A stretch of 64,000 nucleotides of DNA from Cerrena zonata (taxonomy: Eukaryota; Basidiomycota; Agaricomycetes; Polyporales; Cerrenaceae), in the NCBI GenBank assembly GCA_038087015.1, contig JASBNA010000009.1, positions 620,001 to 684,000 of the forward strand. Direction: 5' to 3'. The translations under genes were made by a program, and so were the position numbers. The notes below the pieces were generated by a model. It was not told where the DNA came from. It worked only from the letters and a program-made list of their open reading frames with translations, and ran no database searches. This document shows, one piece after another, positions 1 through 12,079 of the stretch (the stretch's first letter is position 1; each line of letters begins with the position of its first letter).

Positions 1-535
1 ACTTACCTTTTCTTATGTTTTCCGTTTTCCGTTCTTCTAGCACCACAGCCGCCCTGCTCGCACTCTAGATACATATAAGAACCTATGTCTGTTCGTTCTA
101 AGTTACGCTATATATCTATATCTCTTCTCTGCCTTACCACTGTGGCACAACAATAGGGAGAGCACAGCAAAAACAAAGCAGCCTTTACTGCCGTTTCGGA
201 AAACTATATCAGTAGTGCTCGACTATGTACAATATCACGCTATCGGCGGAGAATAATATTGATTTTTCGTTTTGCTGTACCGGACCTTTGTGTGTAAGGT
301 TATTGGATTAACCTATTGATAGTTTCAGGGTCGCGGACGTTCTGGGCTCTAAAACTGTTGGTTCTACTACAAGTCTGGGAAAGCGTTTGGGATACACGGA
401 AATCGTTACAGATAATACATATCGGACTTCGTAATTACAACTCATATGGTTTCTGCCGGGAACATTTTCTTTTCAACTCGAAGGCTTCGACGTTACACGG
501 ATATCACGTTGTGTGCCTTCGGCTGACATCCCTTA
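1..535. other. Left-edge stretch without a supported gene
   Basis: No reading frame here has both an ATG and a recognisable protein. A plus-strand stretch near 330-380 reads WALKLLVLLQVWES, which faintly recalls the hydrophobic core of DUF6534 proteins, but no flanking exon could be joined to it. I treat it as non-coding or as a worn fragment. Confidence 0.4.
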
Positions 536-2502
536 TCATCGAGTATGCCTACACGAGCCTGTAGACAAGTATTGCTGAGTCGGAGATAGATTTGGAGAAT
601 GAATAGTAAAACTTACAATATGAGAGTCACTCGACTGATACATCCGGTACACGAGAGACACAGTGTTAATATGCAGAATCGGATGAAACATAAAGTAACT
701 ACATACAAGTCCGACCGATAAAGGCTTCTGTTCAACGCCTTCTTGGAAGTGTGGAAGTTGAAACCCTCCTGTGTCGAATGCAGCGCGTGCCACAAGCTGC
801 TGGTGCTTCATTTGCATGAAACCACGTCCGTTCAAGCTAGAACAACGGATTTCAGTATTGTGCACAAAACATAGGACTCCGGGGCACGAAATACATACAA
901 GCCAAGGAGAGCGTTCGCATATACTGGCGAAAAGTATGAGCTGTAAATCGAAATCCAGGTTGAGGTAAGTGACTCACATTTGCTGACAATAGTGGACACT
1001 CCGACAGCGACAATTCCTTTGTGGTACGTCGCAAGCTGAATACAGTAAACCTTTGTCATGATTGAGTGGAAGGATACAAGCATACCGTAAGTATTCCGGT
1101 GATTGCTGCAAGCCTTGAGGGATTATCATGTCAGTCGTTGCACGTAATGAATGAAATGACTGCAAGCGTACATTGTGAGGGCTCCAGTATTGACAACATA
1201 TCCCATGAACCAACGAATAACTCCATCAGTTCTATACACCCAGGTGTAAGCTGAGGAGGAACAAATCGAGCTATTCTCTTACCTCTTGAAGCCCGTCCGA
1301 TGGTGTTGAAGATAATATATCATCACAATAGCAATGAGGCCGTCAACAGCGGCGAAAAGCGCGTTGGCTACTTCTGCTGTAAGCTAGAGAGATTCATTAG
1401 ATTGTAGAGGGGTTATTAGGGATGATCTAGGTTACGTACCACAGCTGCAGGCAGGGCCAAATATTCCATCCAAGTTGGGAACATGAAACTAGTAACTTGA
1501 GTAAGGATGATGCGGGGGTATATATGAAAGCCACAGTGTCACTCTTACATATACACAACTCCGGCTAATGTGAAAGGTATGAGATTACTTTAATGTCATT
1601 TAGAAAAGATTGCGGACATACCTGTGTGAAACCCTAACGAGGTCGCAAGAAGCAAGCACTGTTTCATACGAATGAGAATAGTCCAGAGGTCTGAACAAAC
1701 CATTACGCACCAACACTACCGTGGGGAGAATACGTTTATTGCTTACTGAAGACCGTTGTCACTACATGGGCGGACACATTAGATAGTTTTAAGAACTTAC
1801 ATAACCATATTCTTCGTATGTAAAATCTTGCGATTTGATAGTGGGATTAGATTGGATTCTACACAGCAGGATGCATCTACCTTGAGCTGAACTCACCCTT
1901 GCACAAGCGCGACGACCGCTGTCTGAAAGCGCAGAGTCAGCTCAATCTTTGTTCAAAAATCGGTAGTGATATACATACCTCAGCAGCTAGAAAGGTCTGA
2001 CAACATTAATTAATAAAAGTGCAGTTAGCGATTCAGGTAAGGCGTACTCCTGCAGTCCTACATTTAGTTAATGAATAAGGTCTCACTAATGCACTCAATT
2101 TTACACGACTGTCTTACCAGCTGATCCTGTTAATGTTCTCATAATCACCGAACCCTTTGATAGTATAGAAGTAGATCTCGTGAAATATACAAGCCGTATG
2201 AATTGTTTCAAGGATCCTGACGTATACTTGAGGAAAGACTTTCAGTGAAATATGAAGAGAGACATACCATATTGCGGAGACTAAGGCCTTCAACGCAAAA
2301 GAGTCATTCTTGCTGTTTAAAGCATATACATAAGCCTGAGTGGTAGATACACCGTATAAACTAGTGTAATTACATATTAGTCGATCTGAATGACACAGGA
2401 GAAGGAAAAAATAACATACACCAAAGAAACGTTCATGGCCATGATACACCCTCCGAGGAAAGCTGTGACGTTGTCAAGAACGGCTAACGTTGGATCAGCC
2501 AT
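536..2502 (-). CDS. DUF6534 family integral membrane protein (copy A)
   Basis: The function of this fungal family is unknown. Members are multi-pass membrane proteins with about seven helices and a cytosolic tail. The ATG at 2502 opens MADPTLAVLDNVTAFLGG. Spliced exons then give the family landmarks in the right order: LYGVSTTQAYVYALNSKND (near 2360), LETIHTACIFHEIYFYTI (near 2210), AAVDGLIAIVMIYYL (near 1340), TDGVIRWFMGYVVNTGALT (near 1230), PVYANALLG (near 930) and LNGRGFMQMKHQQL (near 835). The C-terminal exon ends at a stop at 536-538. It may hold a 72-base intron that is a multiple of three, so the tail length is uncertain. About a dozen introns are needed, and the exons between 1400 and 2110 are the least certain. 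A TATA-like element lies 45 bases upstream. Confidence 0.75.
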
Positions 2503-2546
2503 GGTGATGGGTAGAATGGTATGAAGCGGACGAGAGATTGAGCCTC

Positions 2547-2554
2547 TATTTAAG
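2547..2554 (-). promoter_or_regulatory. TATA-like box of DUF6534 copy A
   Basis: The minus strand reads CTTAAATA about 45 bases upstream of the ATG at 2502. Position and composition fit a core promoter, but this is inference from sequence alone. Confidence 0.3.
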
Positions 2555-2559
2555 TAGCC

Positions 2560-3595
2560 CGAGTAGAGCAAATACGTCCCAAAAGTTCGAACATGGCAGG
2601 GTGCAAATCAAGGGGACCATCCAATTGGAGCAGTGCCAGGGTTGTCTGCTTCTCCGCGGCGACGAAGGTCGTTTCTAAGCAATCTTGTACAACTGGTAAG
2701 GATTAGAAACTCGAATACCGTAAAGATGTAGAGGGCAATGGGTGTCTCTAAGGAACGCCACAAAAAGGACAAATTGACATGGCGAAGTATGAACATGGGT
2801 CCACTTTCATGAGGCGTCGACTGGATAACGCAACAATGAATTTGAACACCTCTGCGAAGTCTGTCAGTATCGTACCCGATACTGTCAAGATAATCATGAT
2901 TCGTCCGACTGCGGATAGGGTGGACAGAATACATGGGATGCCGTCTCTATACTCATCCAGGGAATGCGCTTGCCGTTACCCAGCCACAACAAGGCGTGTC
3001 AAGCACACCAACATTAGAGGTAACTTTTGCGTGGCGCGAGTCTAGCACTGAGATATTATACCCTATTATATCAATGGATTCTCATGTACATTTAGATCGA
3101 GCACCAAGCCAAAGGATACCTTGAGATCCGTGCATAGAAGAAGGAACAGCCATTCAGGAGCTATCACAATACAACATGTGCTAATAAAGCATTCGATTCA
3201 GTAACATATCAAGACGGATAGTGACGGTCCCTACTTTATTAGCAGACACGTATGTGCGTAGTACATACTGCCTAGGGGAGACACCTATATCAGTCTGAGC
3301 TCCCTTGGCGTGGACTAGTACTCTGAGGTGACGAGAAATCACCGTGACTGTGTGATCATGATATGCGATGAAATTCAAAGCAGAGTGTCTGCAGACAAAT
3401 CCCAGGTCGAGTTGCCCTTGTAAGTCGTTGGAAGATACCTGACAACCGATGGCGGGCTATGGCAAGTTAGAGAGTCAAGAGTCACAATCCAAGCTGTTAC
3501 TATCACTGTCAGTGTAAGCAGGTCGGTACAACTTTACGTAATCCTATTCATACGCGAAAGCTAGTACGCGGTCCTTTCCTACTACTTCAAGGTGA
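2560..3595. other. Intergenic stretch, no supported gene
   Basis: This interval separates DUF6534 copy A from PAN2, which are divergently transcribed, so it should hold both promoters. Short open frames on both strands (for example minus 2608-2934 and minus 3181-3378) match no family I know and show no splice-linked continuation. Nothing else was seen. Confidence 0.5.
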
Positions 3596-3671
3596 ATTGA
3601 ATTCACAACGCAAAGGCATTCTGCCTTTGCATGCTTATTTTTCTTCTTCTACAGATGTTCACGACTTGATA

Positions 3672-6600
3672 ATGTCTACTTTATATCATGCGATCCCTCC
3701 TATTGCTCCTGGTGTCGATCTTTTCCCAATTCCTGTAACAGCTCTTGCTTTCGACCCTCTGTCGGATACACTATGGACAGGATCAGATGATGGAAAGATT
3801 GTTGCATATCATGGTACCCAAGGCATGCGTGGCGTTGTGTTCCCAGTAGGTGGAAACTACACGGTCCAGAACATTATTGCGACCGATGCTAGTGTACGCG
3901 CTTTCGGTGTTTCAAGCGATGGATTGGGGGCGTGGACGAGAGGAGGCGTAAACAAATGGTTCTACAGGTCGGCAAATTATCTGTGAAATATGCTATACAT
4001 ATGAATAACCAGGTTATAGATGCAACCCAAACACCTCTGTGACTGCAATGTCTAACAGTAGCGCATCCATATTCTTTGCGGCTACTTCTGCACAAGAACT
4101 CCTGTCAATCAATGTGCATACAGGAAACATCGTTCGAAAAACACCTACGTTCTCTACCTATAACAACCTGGTCGACTCGCATACTGGACTGGTTTCTGGG
4201 TCACTCGATGGATATGTCCGCATTCATGACTCCCGAAAGTCAATGGATATTGTACACAACATACAAGCACATCTGTCCGGAGTGAAAGGCTTGGAAGTAG
4301 GAGGAAACTTCTTGTTTACTATCGGGACTGGTACGAGGTGACTCATCTACCATTTCTGTCGCTCTCTATACACTGTTTACCGGTTTGCCAGGCAGGGACA
4401 TCCATTTCCTGATCCTCTAGTGAAGATTTACGACATGCGAACAATGCGAGCTTTGCCTCCTGTTCCTTTTTCTGGTGGTCCTGCCTTTCTCAATCGCCTG
4501 CCTACGAAGTCTTCAACCATCATTGTCACCTCTAATGAAGGGTTGGTGAACGTTGTAGACGCCTCAAACCCCGCAGACAGCCAATTTCATCAGGTTAGGA
4601 TATTCAATCATCTTCCCCATTACTCTCTAAACGTTTGTGTTCTTAGTTGTCTTCCGCATCCTATATTACATCTGTCGCTGTCTCACCAACGGGATCTTAC
4701 ATGGCCTTCGGCGATGCCGATGGCATTATCAATCTATTAACAGCCGCTGAGGACGGTGCTGATGTCCCATTCAACGGTTTCGAGGGACATCCTATAGAAT
4801 GGGCAGACCCTCCGGAAGAGGTTCCTACGATAGAGTGGTCGGAGACTACGTGCGTTGTGTCACACCTGAAAGATTCAGCGTAGCTGACTATGTCACAGCC
4901 CATTGAACTCCGTGGGGATGCCATACTATCACACCCAATTACTGTCTTCTTGGACGCCTAGGCTTATATCGACCAGTGTGGTTAGTCCGCTGCCGCCCAA
5001 GATCCCCCAGCAAGTTTTGGACACCATGAAGTTCAACGATAACGTTGCCTATGCCACTCTTCCAAAAGAGCTCCGCGGTCGGCGCAACGTAGTTGTTTCT
5101 GGGCCCAAGAAGTCGGGTGGTCGTTTTAGGCATCAAGTAGTCAAGAACAACGAACCCGACACCCCTGTCTTTGAACATGATCCTGAGGATGTCCCCAAGA
5201 TGTATCGTAAGGTCGAGATCGAGTATTCGAAGTTCGGTGTTGAGGACTTCGATTTCGGGTAAACACGTTTCTTTCCCCGCTCTTATACTTTCACTGATGT
5301 GCCATTCCCTCAGTTTTTACAATCATACCGAGTATAGCGGCTTAGAGACGCACATTCTCAACTCGTACACAAATCCACTGCTGCAACTTCTGCATTACAG
5401 CCGTCCTATTCGGACCTTAGCAGAATCGCATATTACGGCTGATTGTCGTCGTGAACACTGTCTCTTTTGTGAGCTCGGATTCGTTGTACGGATGTTGGAG
5501 GACGCCAAGGGTACGAACTGTCAGTCAACCAATTTCTGCAAGACTCTTGGCTTCATGGCTCAAAGTAAGAATCTCAATTTGAGTCCCCTTCTGTTGACCT
5601 AAGTTATCTTCTATTAGTTTCAAACCTAATCGAACTGATCGATTACGGAAGAGAATCCGCTGCCTTGAACTATGCACATATGATCCAATCTTGTCATCGG
5701 TTCTTGATTGAGAACCTTAGTCTCGAGGGTAACGGTTACCCACAAAACCCTCCTCTTCTTCCGAAGTATGCAGATGGACGACAAGCACCGCCCTCCCCAA
5801 TCACTCAAATCGTCGGGATTCACGCAAAGAATGTGTTGACATGTGGTCACTGTCACACAACGCGAGAAAAGGACCAAATCATGCATGTCATTGACTTGGT
5901 CTACCCAAGAAAGGTTCGTGATCATGCTTGCCAAACACCATTTCACCCTAACGAAGATATCCCAGCCACCAACCAACAGCCCTTCAGACGGTACCGACCT
6001 CGCATCGATTGTTCGGACCGCGTTGCTACGACATACTACACACAAGGCGTCGTGTTCAGCCTGCAACAAGCCGAGTACTACATTCGAGTCCCGACGATCT
6101 ATCTCTAACCAGGACCTTCCACATATCCTGGCCTTAAACGCATGCGTCTTCAATGAGGACTCACATCAGTATTGGAAAGACGGACGTCGTCAGACGTTCT
6201 TGAAACCTACTTTGGAAGTGCGGGGTCAAGTAAATGGGCATGATGAGCCGGAGGCAGTCTTGTACGAACTTCGAGTGAGTCCACTATAATATCGACTATG
6301 AGGGCTTGATCATTAACAACCTAATATTGCCAAGGGGCTCGTGGTCCAAGTTATAACGAAAGCTAAACAGGGTCCAACACATTTGGTGGCCTTAATAAAG
6401 GGTACGTGCCATTTTACGTCAAAGTGGTACCCTTTCTTATGCTCTTCCAGTGCCCGAAGCGGAATCTACTCAACAAGGCGATGAAGACAGCTCATGGTAT
6501 ATCTTCAACGACTTCAGCGTCCAAAACATATCGGAGGAAGAAGCATTGAGCTTCCCCGGTAGCTGGAAAGTATGTTTGTTTGTCAACTTAACGTATCGGT

Positions 6601-7888
6601 ATATCGATCAATTCAATGTTCATTCTTCTAGGTCCCGGCGATTCTTTACTTCGAACGGATCGATACACAATCTCAACTGGATTTCAGAGCTCTGCCGAAA
6701 GCTATTGATCCTTCTATCTTGTGTCAAGATACGAATATTTCTATGTATTACGCGTGTCTTATTCGTCTTAAGTTTTTATATTGACTATTCTTAGGAATCG
6801 GAATCCACACATGATCAAGCATGAATGTTTATCACCAGAGGAGCTACCGAGACCAGGGGCACTTGTCGCCATTGATGCTGAATTCGTGTTGATGCAACAG
6901 GTATGTTTCTATGTGAAAGTCACTGAGCTTCTTTGCTTATTTACCTCCATATAGGAAGAAACTGAGTATCGTTCAGATGGAACCAAGAAAGTTATCCGCC
7001 CAGCTCGTCTTAGTTTGGCTCGAGTGTCTGCTCTTCGTGGAGATGGAATTTCCGAAGGCGAACCTTTTATTGACGACCATATACACACAAGTGAGATGAT
7101 TGTCGACTACTTGACGGAGTTTTCTGGTATCAAATGTAAGCGATGTGATTCTCATCTTGAAGAAACAATCTGACACTCTTCAAGTTGGCGACCTTGATCC
7201 TCAGGTTTCTCCTCACACTTTAACTCCTTTGAAAGTGGTGTATAAGAAACTTCGATTGTTGGTCGATCGTGGATGTATTTTCATCGGACATGGTTTGTCG
7301 AAAGACTTCCGGATAATCAGTGAGTGTTCATCGATTTTGAGGTATCTAATATTAATTCTAAAATCGATGTCTCCTAGATATCTTTGTGCCTCCCTATCAG
7401 GTCATCGATACAGTTGATCTTTATTATCTGCCATCTCGTTCCCGTCGCTTGTCCTTGCGTTTCTTAGCGTGGTTCTTCTTCAGGGATAACATTCAAACAG
7501 ATACGCATGATTCTATAGAAGATGCCCTCACTGCTTTGAAGTTGTATAAAACGCATCTTCAGTTCGAAGCTGAGGGTATCTTCGATCGGCAGCTTGAAAG
7601 GATTTATAAGGAAGGGCGGCAATATGTAAGTGATTTCCGCTAGCAAATTGTAAGTACTTAACGACGTTGTCTCTGTAGAACTTCAAACCACCCCAGGCCG
7701 AAGGTTCGCCGCCCGTTCGTCCATCTAGTGCTGGTGTCATGCCGGTTCATCCAACTCAATCCAATCGTCCACGGAACCCTTTCGCACCTCCACCACCCGA
7801 CTTCAATGGGCATGGAAATGTACCAGTATTCCCACGATTCTTTGCACCCGTACCGCAAGCTTTCCCTCCGAATTGGCGACATCGATAA
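3672..7888 (+). CDS. PAN2: PAN2, catalytic subunit of the PAN2-PAN3 poly(A) nuclease
   Basis: PAN2 trims poly(A) tails of mRNA in the cytoplasm together with PAN3. The chosen ATG (3672) opens MSTLYHAIPP. An in-frame ATG at 3597 would add 25 residues, but a CAG-like acceptor between the two suggests untranslated leader. Domains appear in the usual order. An N-terminal WD40 region (about 3690-4850) includes GSLDGYVRIHDSR. The PAN3-binding linker (about 4900-5260) follows. The catalytically dead ubiquitin-hydrolase-like domain begins at GLETHILNSYTNPLLQLLHY. The C-terminal DEDD exonuclease has VAIDAEFV (6870), GHGLSKDFRI (7290) and THDSIEDALTA (7505), which carry the D, E, D, H and D residues. 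A proline-rich tail ends in NWRHR. Spliced length is roughly 1,100-1,200 residues, normal for the family. It looks intact. Confidence 0.93.
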
Positions 7889-9178
7889 TGTATGGATATG
7901 GACTCAGTTTAGAAATGTAGCATTAGTACTTGGTTGTAGGTCCTGTCTTGATCTAAAAATTTTATTGACTTGGAAAGAACTGAATATGCATTATTTGAGG
8001 GTCCATACGTCCACATTCACCCGATGGACTATGGCGGGTGAGCAGTATCGCATTGACTTCCAGGAAAGCTTTGGGAGAGGTTTTCCACTGATCTGCAACG
8101 GCTTACCTTGACCTTTCCTATACCCGCTTACAGTACTGCAATTTGCAAAGGTACGAATACTTAGAGGTACACCCGACATCCCACTGTCTCGATCGTACAC
8201 GCATCTCCTTACACAGGTATTATTCTATTTTCTCTGCCTATGTTTGATACTGCAGATGTGATTGATATTCTTTAGACATAGATATTGGTATCTCTCGGGG
8301 TGCACCACGTTTGTCGCAGACTCCGCACCTTCGCTCAATACGAAGTGACATCTGTGACCAACTTGAATCATAGTTCCAGGCTCAAGAATCTTAACTATCA
8401 TGTCTGAACGCGGTTACAAACGCAAATGCAGTCTCTCAACACATAGTACAGAAGGCTTCTAGCAATGCTGATTCCGTGAATATTGAATATCACTCAGGTG
8501 ATTGGCCACGGACGTGTCAAGTGCCACTGGTGCTAGTCAAGATACATATATGATGAAACAGCTGACTGTAAACCAATCTCATCGCAGTAGCATAAAACGA
8601 TGCTAACCTAAAGATAGACAACATACTACTCAGAGTCCTATATGCTTACTCCGTATTGTAGTCCGAGTCGGATGTTTTGGTGTGAAGCTAGACCGCTTCG
8701 AGTAGGCTGTTTTCAAGCTATGTAGTTTCCTGCGATGTGATGACGTCATCAAAATGACCCGATCATCATCTTGCTTCTATCGCACGAAGCATGCAACGGA
8801 ATTAGGACCCAAACTGTTCCCAAATAGCTAAGATTCACAAGAACTCGTGAACGGAATGTATACTTATCGTCTTGGAGCTACACATCCTTGTGACACAGTG
8901 AGTAAACGCTTCTGAAGTTTCACGCATCTGAGCTTTGTTTTGAGTCATCGACATCGACGAAGACGATCCTTCCGCAGAAGAAGACCTGATCGCATTTTCT
9001 GCTACGACCAAGTAGGTGTGCAGACATTCCATTTGTAATTCTAGGGCATGCGAAATATGTAACTCTGAGATGAAATAGAGTTAGCGATAGGTCAGTAATA
9101 CATGGTCAGGTGAATCCACTTTGAATCATCGGTTCAAGGAACTTACGACATACACAGCGCCATGGCCGTTCATGTGTG
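7889..9178. other. Intergenic stretch, no supported gene
   Basis: About 1.3 kb between PAN2 and the P450. Open frames at plus 7728-8111 and minus 7991-8200 and 8835-9032 have no recognisable content or spliced partners. The PAN2 3' untranslated region and the P450 promoter must lie here. A perfect 14-base palindrome at 8738-8751 is listed separately. Confidence 0.5.
8738..8751. promoter_or_regulatory. TGATGACGTCATCA palindrome (CRE/ATF-type site)
   Basis: A perfect 14-base palindrome with the bZIP core TGACGTCA, about 490 bases upstream of the P450 start codon. Cores of this kind bind ATF/CREB-family bZIP factors in fungi. Use here is inferred from position only. Confidence 0.35.
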
Positions 9179-9185
9179 TATTTAA
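9179..9185 (+). promoter_or_regulatory. TATA-like box of the P450 gene
   Basis: TATTTAA lies 52-58 bases upstream of the ATG at 9237. It also supports rejecting the ATGs further upstream. Confidence 0.3.
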
Positions 9186-9236
9186 CTCAGAGCATGCTGC
9201 TCCACAGTGTCCTACCTTGTTGCGCCCCTAGCAAGG

Positions 9237-11407
9237 ATGTTTGAGTCTCAGCAAACTACTGGCTACGTGGTGTTATGTGCGTTAGGATTGCTCTTGTTCA
9301 TCCATAGATATTGGCTTCGTTCCTCTGGTAATCTGAATCTACCGCCTGGGCCGCCAGGAAACAGGTTATCGGTTGGGCCAAAGTATGTCATATTCTGAAG
9401 TTTTGAATGGCGACACTCAGGCTGACAGTAAAACAGCATAGTTCGCCAATTTAATGAATGGGCGAATGAGTATGGACCTATCTTCTCTTTCAAAAACGGA
9501 AGGCAGAGGATCGTGGTTCTCACCACATATCAGGTAGGAAAATATCATATGATGTGCATCTTAAGTATTTGAATCTTCGTATAGGCTGCCGTTGATGTAA
9601 TGCAGAAGCATGGATCTGACCTTGCTGATCGACCTCGTACTGTTGCCGCTGGAGAGATACTCTCTGGAGATATGAGAACCCTGCTTGTTGGTGCGGGGGA
9701 ACGATTGAAGAAACTTCGAAGGTCCGTTTTCCTTTTGACCATACCAGAACCGACCTATTCAGCACGTCATTTGTATGTTAGGGCTTTGCACTCGCAGTTA
9801 CAAGCTTCTGCGGCACGACAATATGCTCCTTTGCAGCGTCGAAATGCAAAAGATTATGTTCGAAACATGCTGGCGGATCCCGAGCATCATCTTGATCATG
9901 GAAGAACGTATGTGTTAGGAAAGGTTCACGATCTTTTGTTCTGACTGATGATATTATACCTCAAGGTACGCAGCAAGCGTCATCATGGAGTTGACATACA
10001 GCAAGACTACCCCGACCACCTATTCAGATCCAGAAGTTAAAGAAGTAGTCAAATGCCTTGGTAACTTCTTTGAGGCACTTCGTATTGGCCGTTATCTTGT
10101 GGACGCACTGCCCTTCCTCAAATACATTCCTTTTGGAGGAGTTGCCGAACTTAAAAAGCGACATGAAGATGAGCTTTCTTTGTTCGAGAGTCAGCTTTTT
10201 GCCACGAAAGATCGGATGGTTAGTCGCGTATAGCGAATTATTCACATCAACATAACATCGTTGACACCTGTTTAGGCAAAGAATGCTACGCAACCCTGCT
10301 TCGCAACGTACTTGTTTGAACATCAAAAGGAATACGAGCTCTCGGACGCGGAACTTGCTTATCTCGCGGGCTCCATGTTTGGAGCAGGGTCCGATACAGT
10401 AGGTCCTTCTATAATGCGTAGTTACAAGGGATGTAATCTCTTGTTCGCATAGACAGCATCTGGGTTGGGCATTATCACCATGGCCGCCGCGACACATCCA
10501 CATGAACTGAAGAAGGTTCAAGCGCAACTGGATGAGGTTGTAGGTCGCGATAGAAGTAAGGACAATTTGTCTCCGTTTCATATCGAACAGTCTTCCCTGA
10601 TGCATTGTGACTTAGTGCCCAATTTCGATGATGAGCCTGTCCTAACTCAGGTGACCGCCTTCGTATTGGAAGTTCACAGATGGAGATTGATCGCACCATT
10701 TGGTGGGTACGGGCGACCAGTTGGATGGCATCGGTTATTGAAACGTTGATGTCACTAGGATTTGCTCACAAGGCCACGAAAGACATCCCCTGGGTATGAT
10801 ATGCAGCTTTTTTTGCTCTATTAATAACACTCATGAGATTTCAGAGAGACTACATAATTCCTTCTGGTTCAATCGTCTATGGCAATCACTGGTAAGTTTT
10901 TTTCCGAATTGTTGTACCTGAAACTGTTGTGAAATATAATTAATGAAATAAGGACAATTATGCACGATCCTGATGTGTTCGCGGAACCAGAAACTTTCAA
11001 TCCCGATCGGTGGCTTGATGAGAAGGGTAGGATTAGGGATGACCTAAAGCATTTTGACTTTGGGTTTGGTCGTCGGTGAGTGCCATTCTCAGTAATAGCA
11101 AAAGTTCCACGGTACGGGCATTGACCATGTGAACCCCTCACCCAGAGTGTGTCCCGGGCAATATGTTGCCGAACGGTGGGTGTTGCAAGGATGCTGTCCG
11201 TTGTCTGCTTCTGACATTGATCTTAGCTCTCTTTTCATCAACACTGCCCTCATGTTTTGGGCCTTCAATATCCGAGAAGACCCCGCCGCACCGATTGACA
11301 CGATGAGTTTCACAGACGGGTCCGTTGTTCATCCTCAGCCTTTCCGAGTGTCGATTGAAGCCCGGAATCCTAATCTACGCGAAATATTGGAAGCCGATGT
11401 GGACTGA
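9237..11407 (+). CDS. Cytochrome P450 monooxygenase, microsomal
   Basis: A haem-thiolate monooxygenase anchored in the ER. The ATG at 9237 opens a short N-terminus followed by a membrane anchor (VVLCALGLLLFIHRYW) and the proline hinge LPPGPPG. Further landmarks are the I-helix oxygen-binding groove AGSMFGAGSDT joined by splicing to TAS (10380/10450), the ExxR of the K-helix in FVLEVHRWR (10670), the PERF-region FNPDRW (11000), and the haem loop FGFGRR joined by splicing to VCPGQYVAER (11070/11150) with its cysteine ligand. About ten short introns are present. A 51-base intron at 11176-11226 keeps the frame open; removing it gives the normal AERSLFINTALMFW. Length is about 520-540 residues. 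It resembles the basidiomycete CYP families used in secondary metabolism; the substrate is unknown. It lies at the left edge of the putative cluster. Confidence 0.9.
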
Positions 11408-12079
11408 TGTCTGCTCCACATTCATGAGATGGAATTGCTTATAGGTGGTCTAATGATGATGGACTTCATAACCTACACGAGCACTAAACGCCAGTATTTG
11501 GCGTTTCTTTCTGCGTATTTTTACTATCGATTTGTAAAGCAAAGTTGAAATTCGACCGAGTTTATCAGAATACTATTCTGTTAAGCAATATGTTCAATAC
11601 CCATGTGTATGGAGACGGAAACAATCAGATGGAACTGACTCAAGGTCGTAAAGCTTCTATTTACCGCATTTGTGACCTCGGCTAAGACGAGATCAATGCA
11701 TTCCCCTTTGAGGCGTGTGAGATTCAGAGCGTTCCTGATGGGAGTCCTACCATCTCCAAAGCCATTCTGAAGCCGCATCAAACCATCAGCAGAATGTCAA
11801 ACCTCCACCCGATGGATCAGGAAAAAGCAGTCAGTGGCCAGGCTGGGGGCTGGACATGACCATGATTAGGCGGCATTTGAAAATACCCATCATTCCGATG
11901 AGAACCTTCGACCAAAGTATCCGATACTTCGTAACCCGAGACCATCATCCTCATTTCCACCGTTGGTACAATATAAGCCAGCCTGAGGGCGTTGCTCGCG
12001 CTAGTAGTGCCTTGCTCACCCTCTGAGCCGAAACCCCTTCACATTTCGTTGTCTGCACAGAGCTTTTCAACTTACCGGT
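11408..12079. other. Intergenic stretch, no supported gene
   Basis: A minus-strand frame at 11581-11781 (66 codons) matches nothing recognised. The rest holds the P450 3' end and the promoter of DUF6534 copy B. Confidence 0.5.
11971..11977 (+). promoter_or_regulatory. TATA-like box of DUF6534 copy B
   Basis: ATATAAG lies just over 100 bases upstream of the ATG at 12080. Weak evidence, from composition and position only. Confidence 0.22.

Noticed and set aside
536..2502. DUF6534 copies as pheromone receptors or other GPCRs
   Set aside because: Seven helices are shared, but the landmarks are those of the DUF6534 family and no Ste2/Ste3-type motif is present.
5626..6153. 175-codon minus-strand frame inside PAN2
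   Set aside because: It is antisense to the PAN2 ubiquitin-hydrolase-like domain, which is clearly coding on the plus strand.
9207..9236. Upstream start for the P450 giving ten extra residues
   Set aside because: The codon at 9207 is GTG, not ATG. The first suitable ATG in frame is at 9237, and a TATA-like box precedes it at a sensible distance.
10024..10605. 193-codon open frame on the minus strand inside the P450
   Set aside because: It lies antisense to well-supported P450 exons, matches no family, and is a shadow of coding composition.
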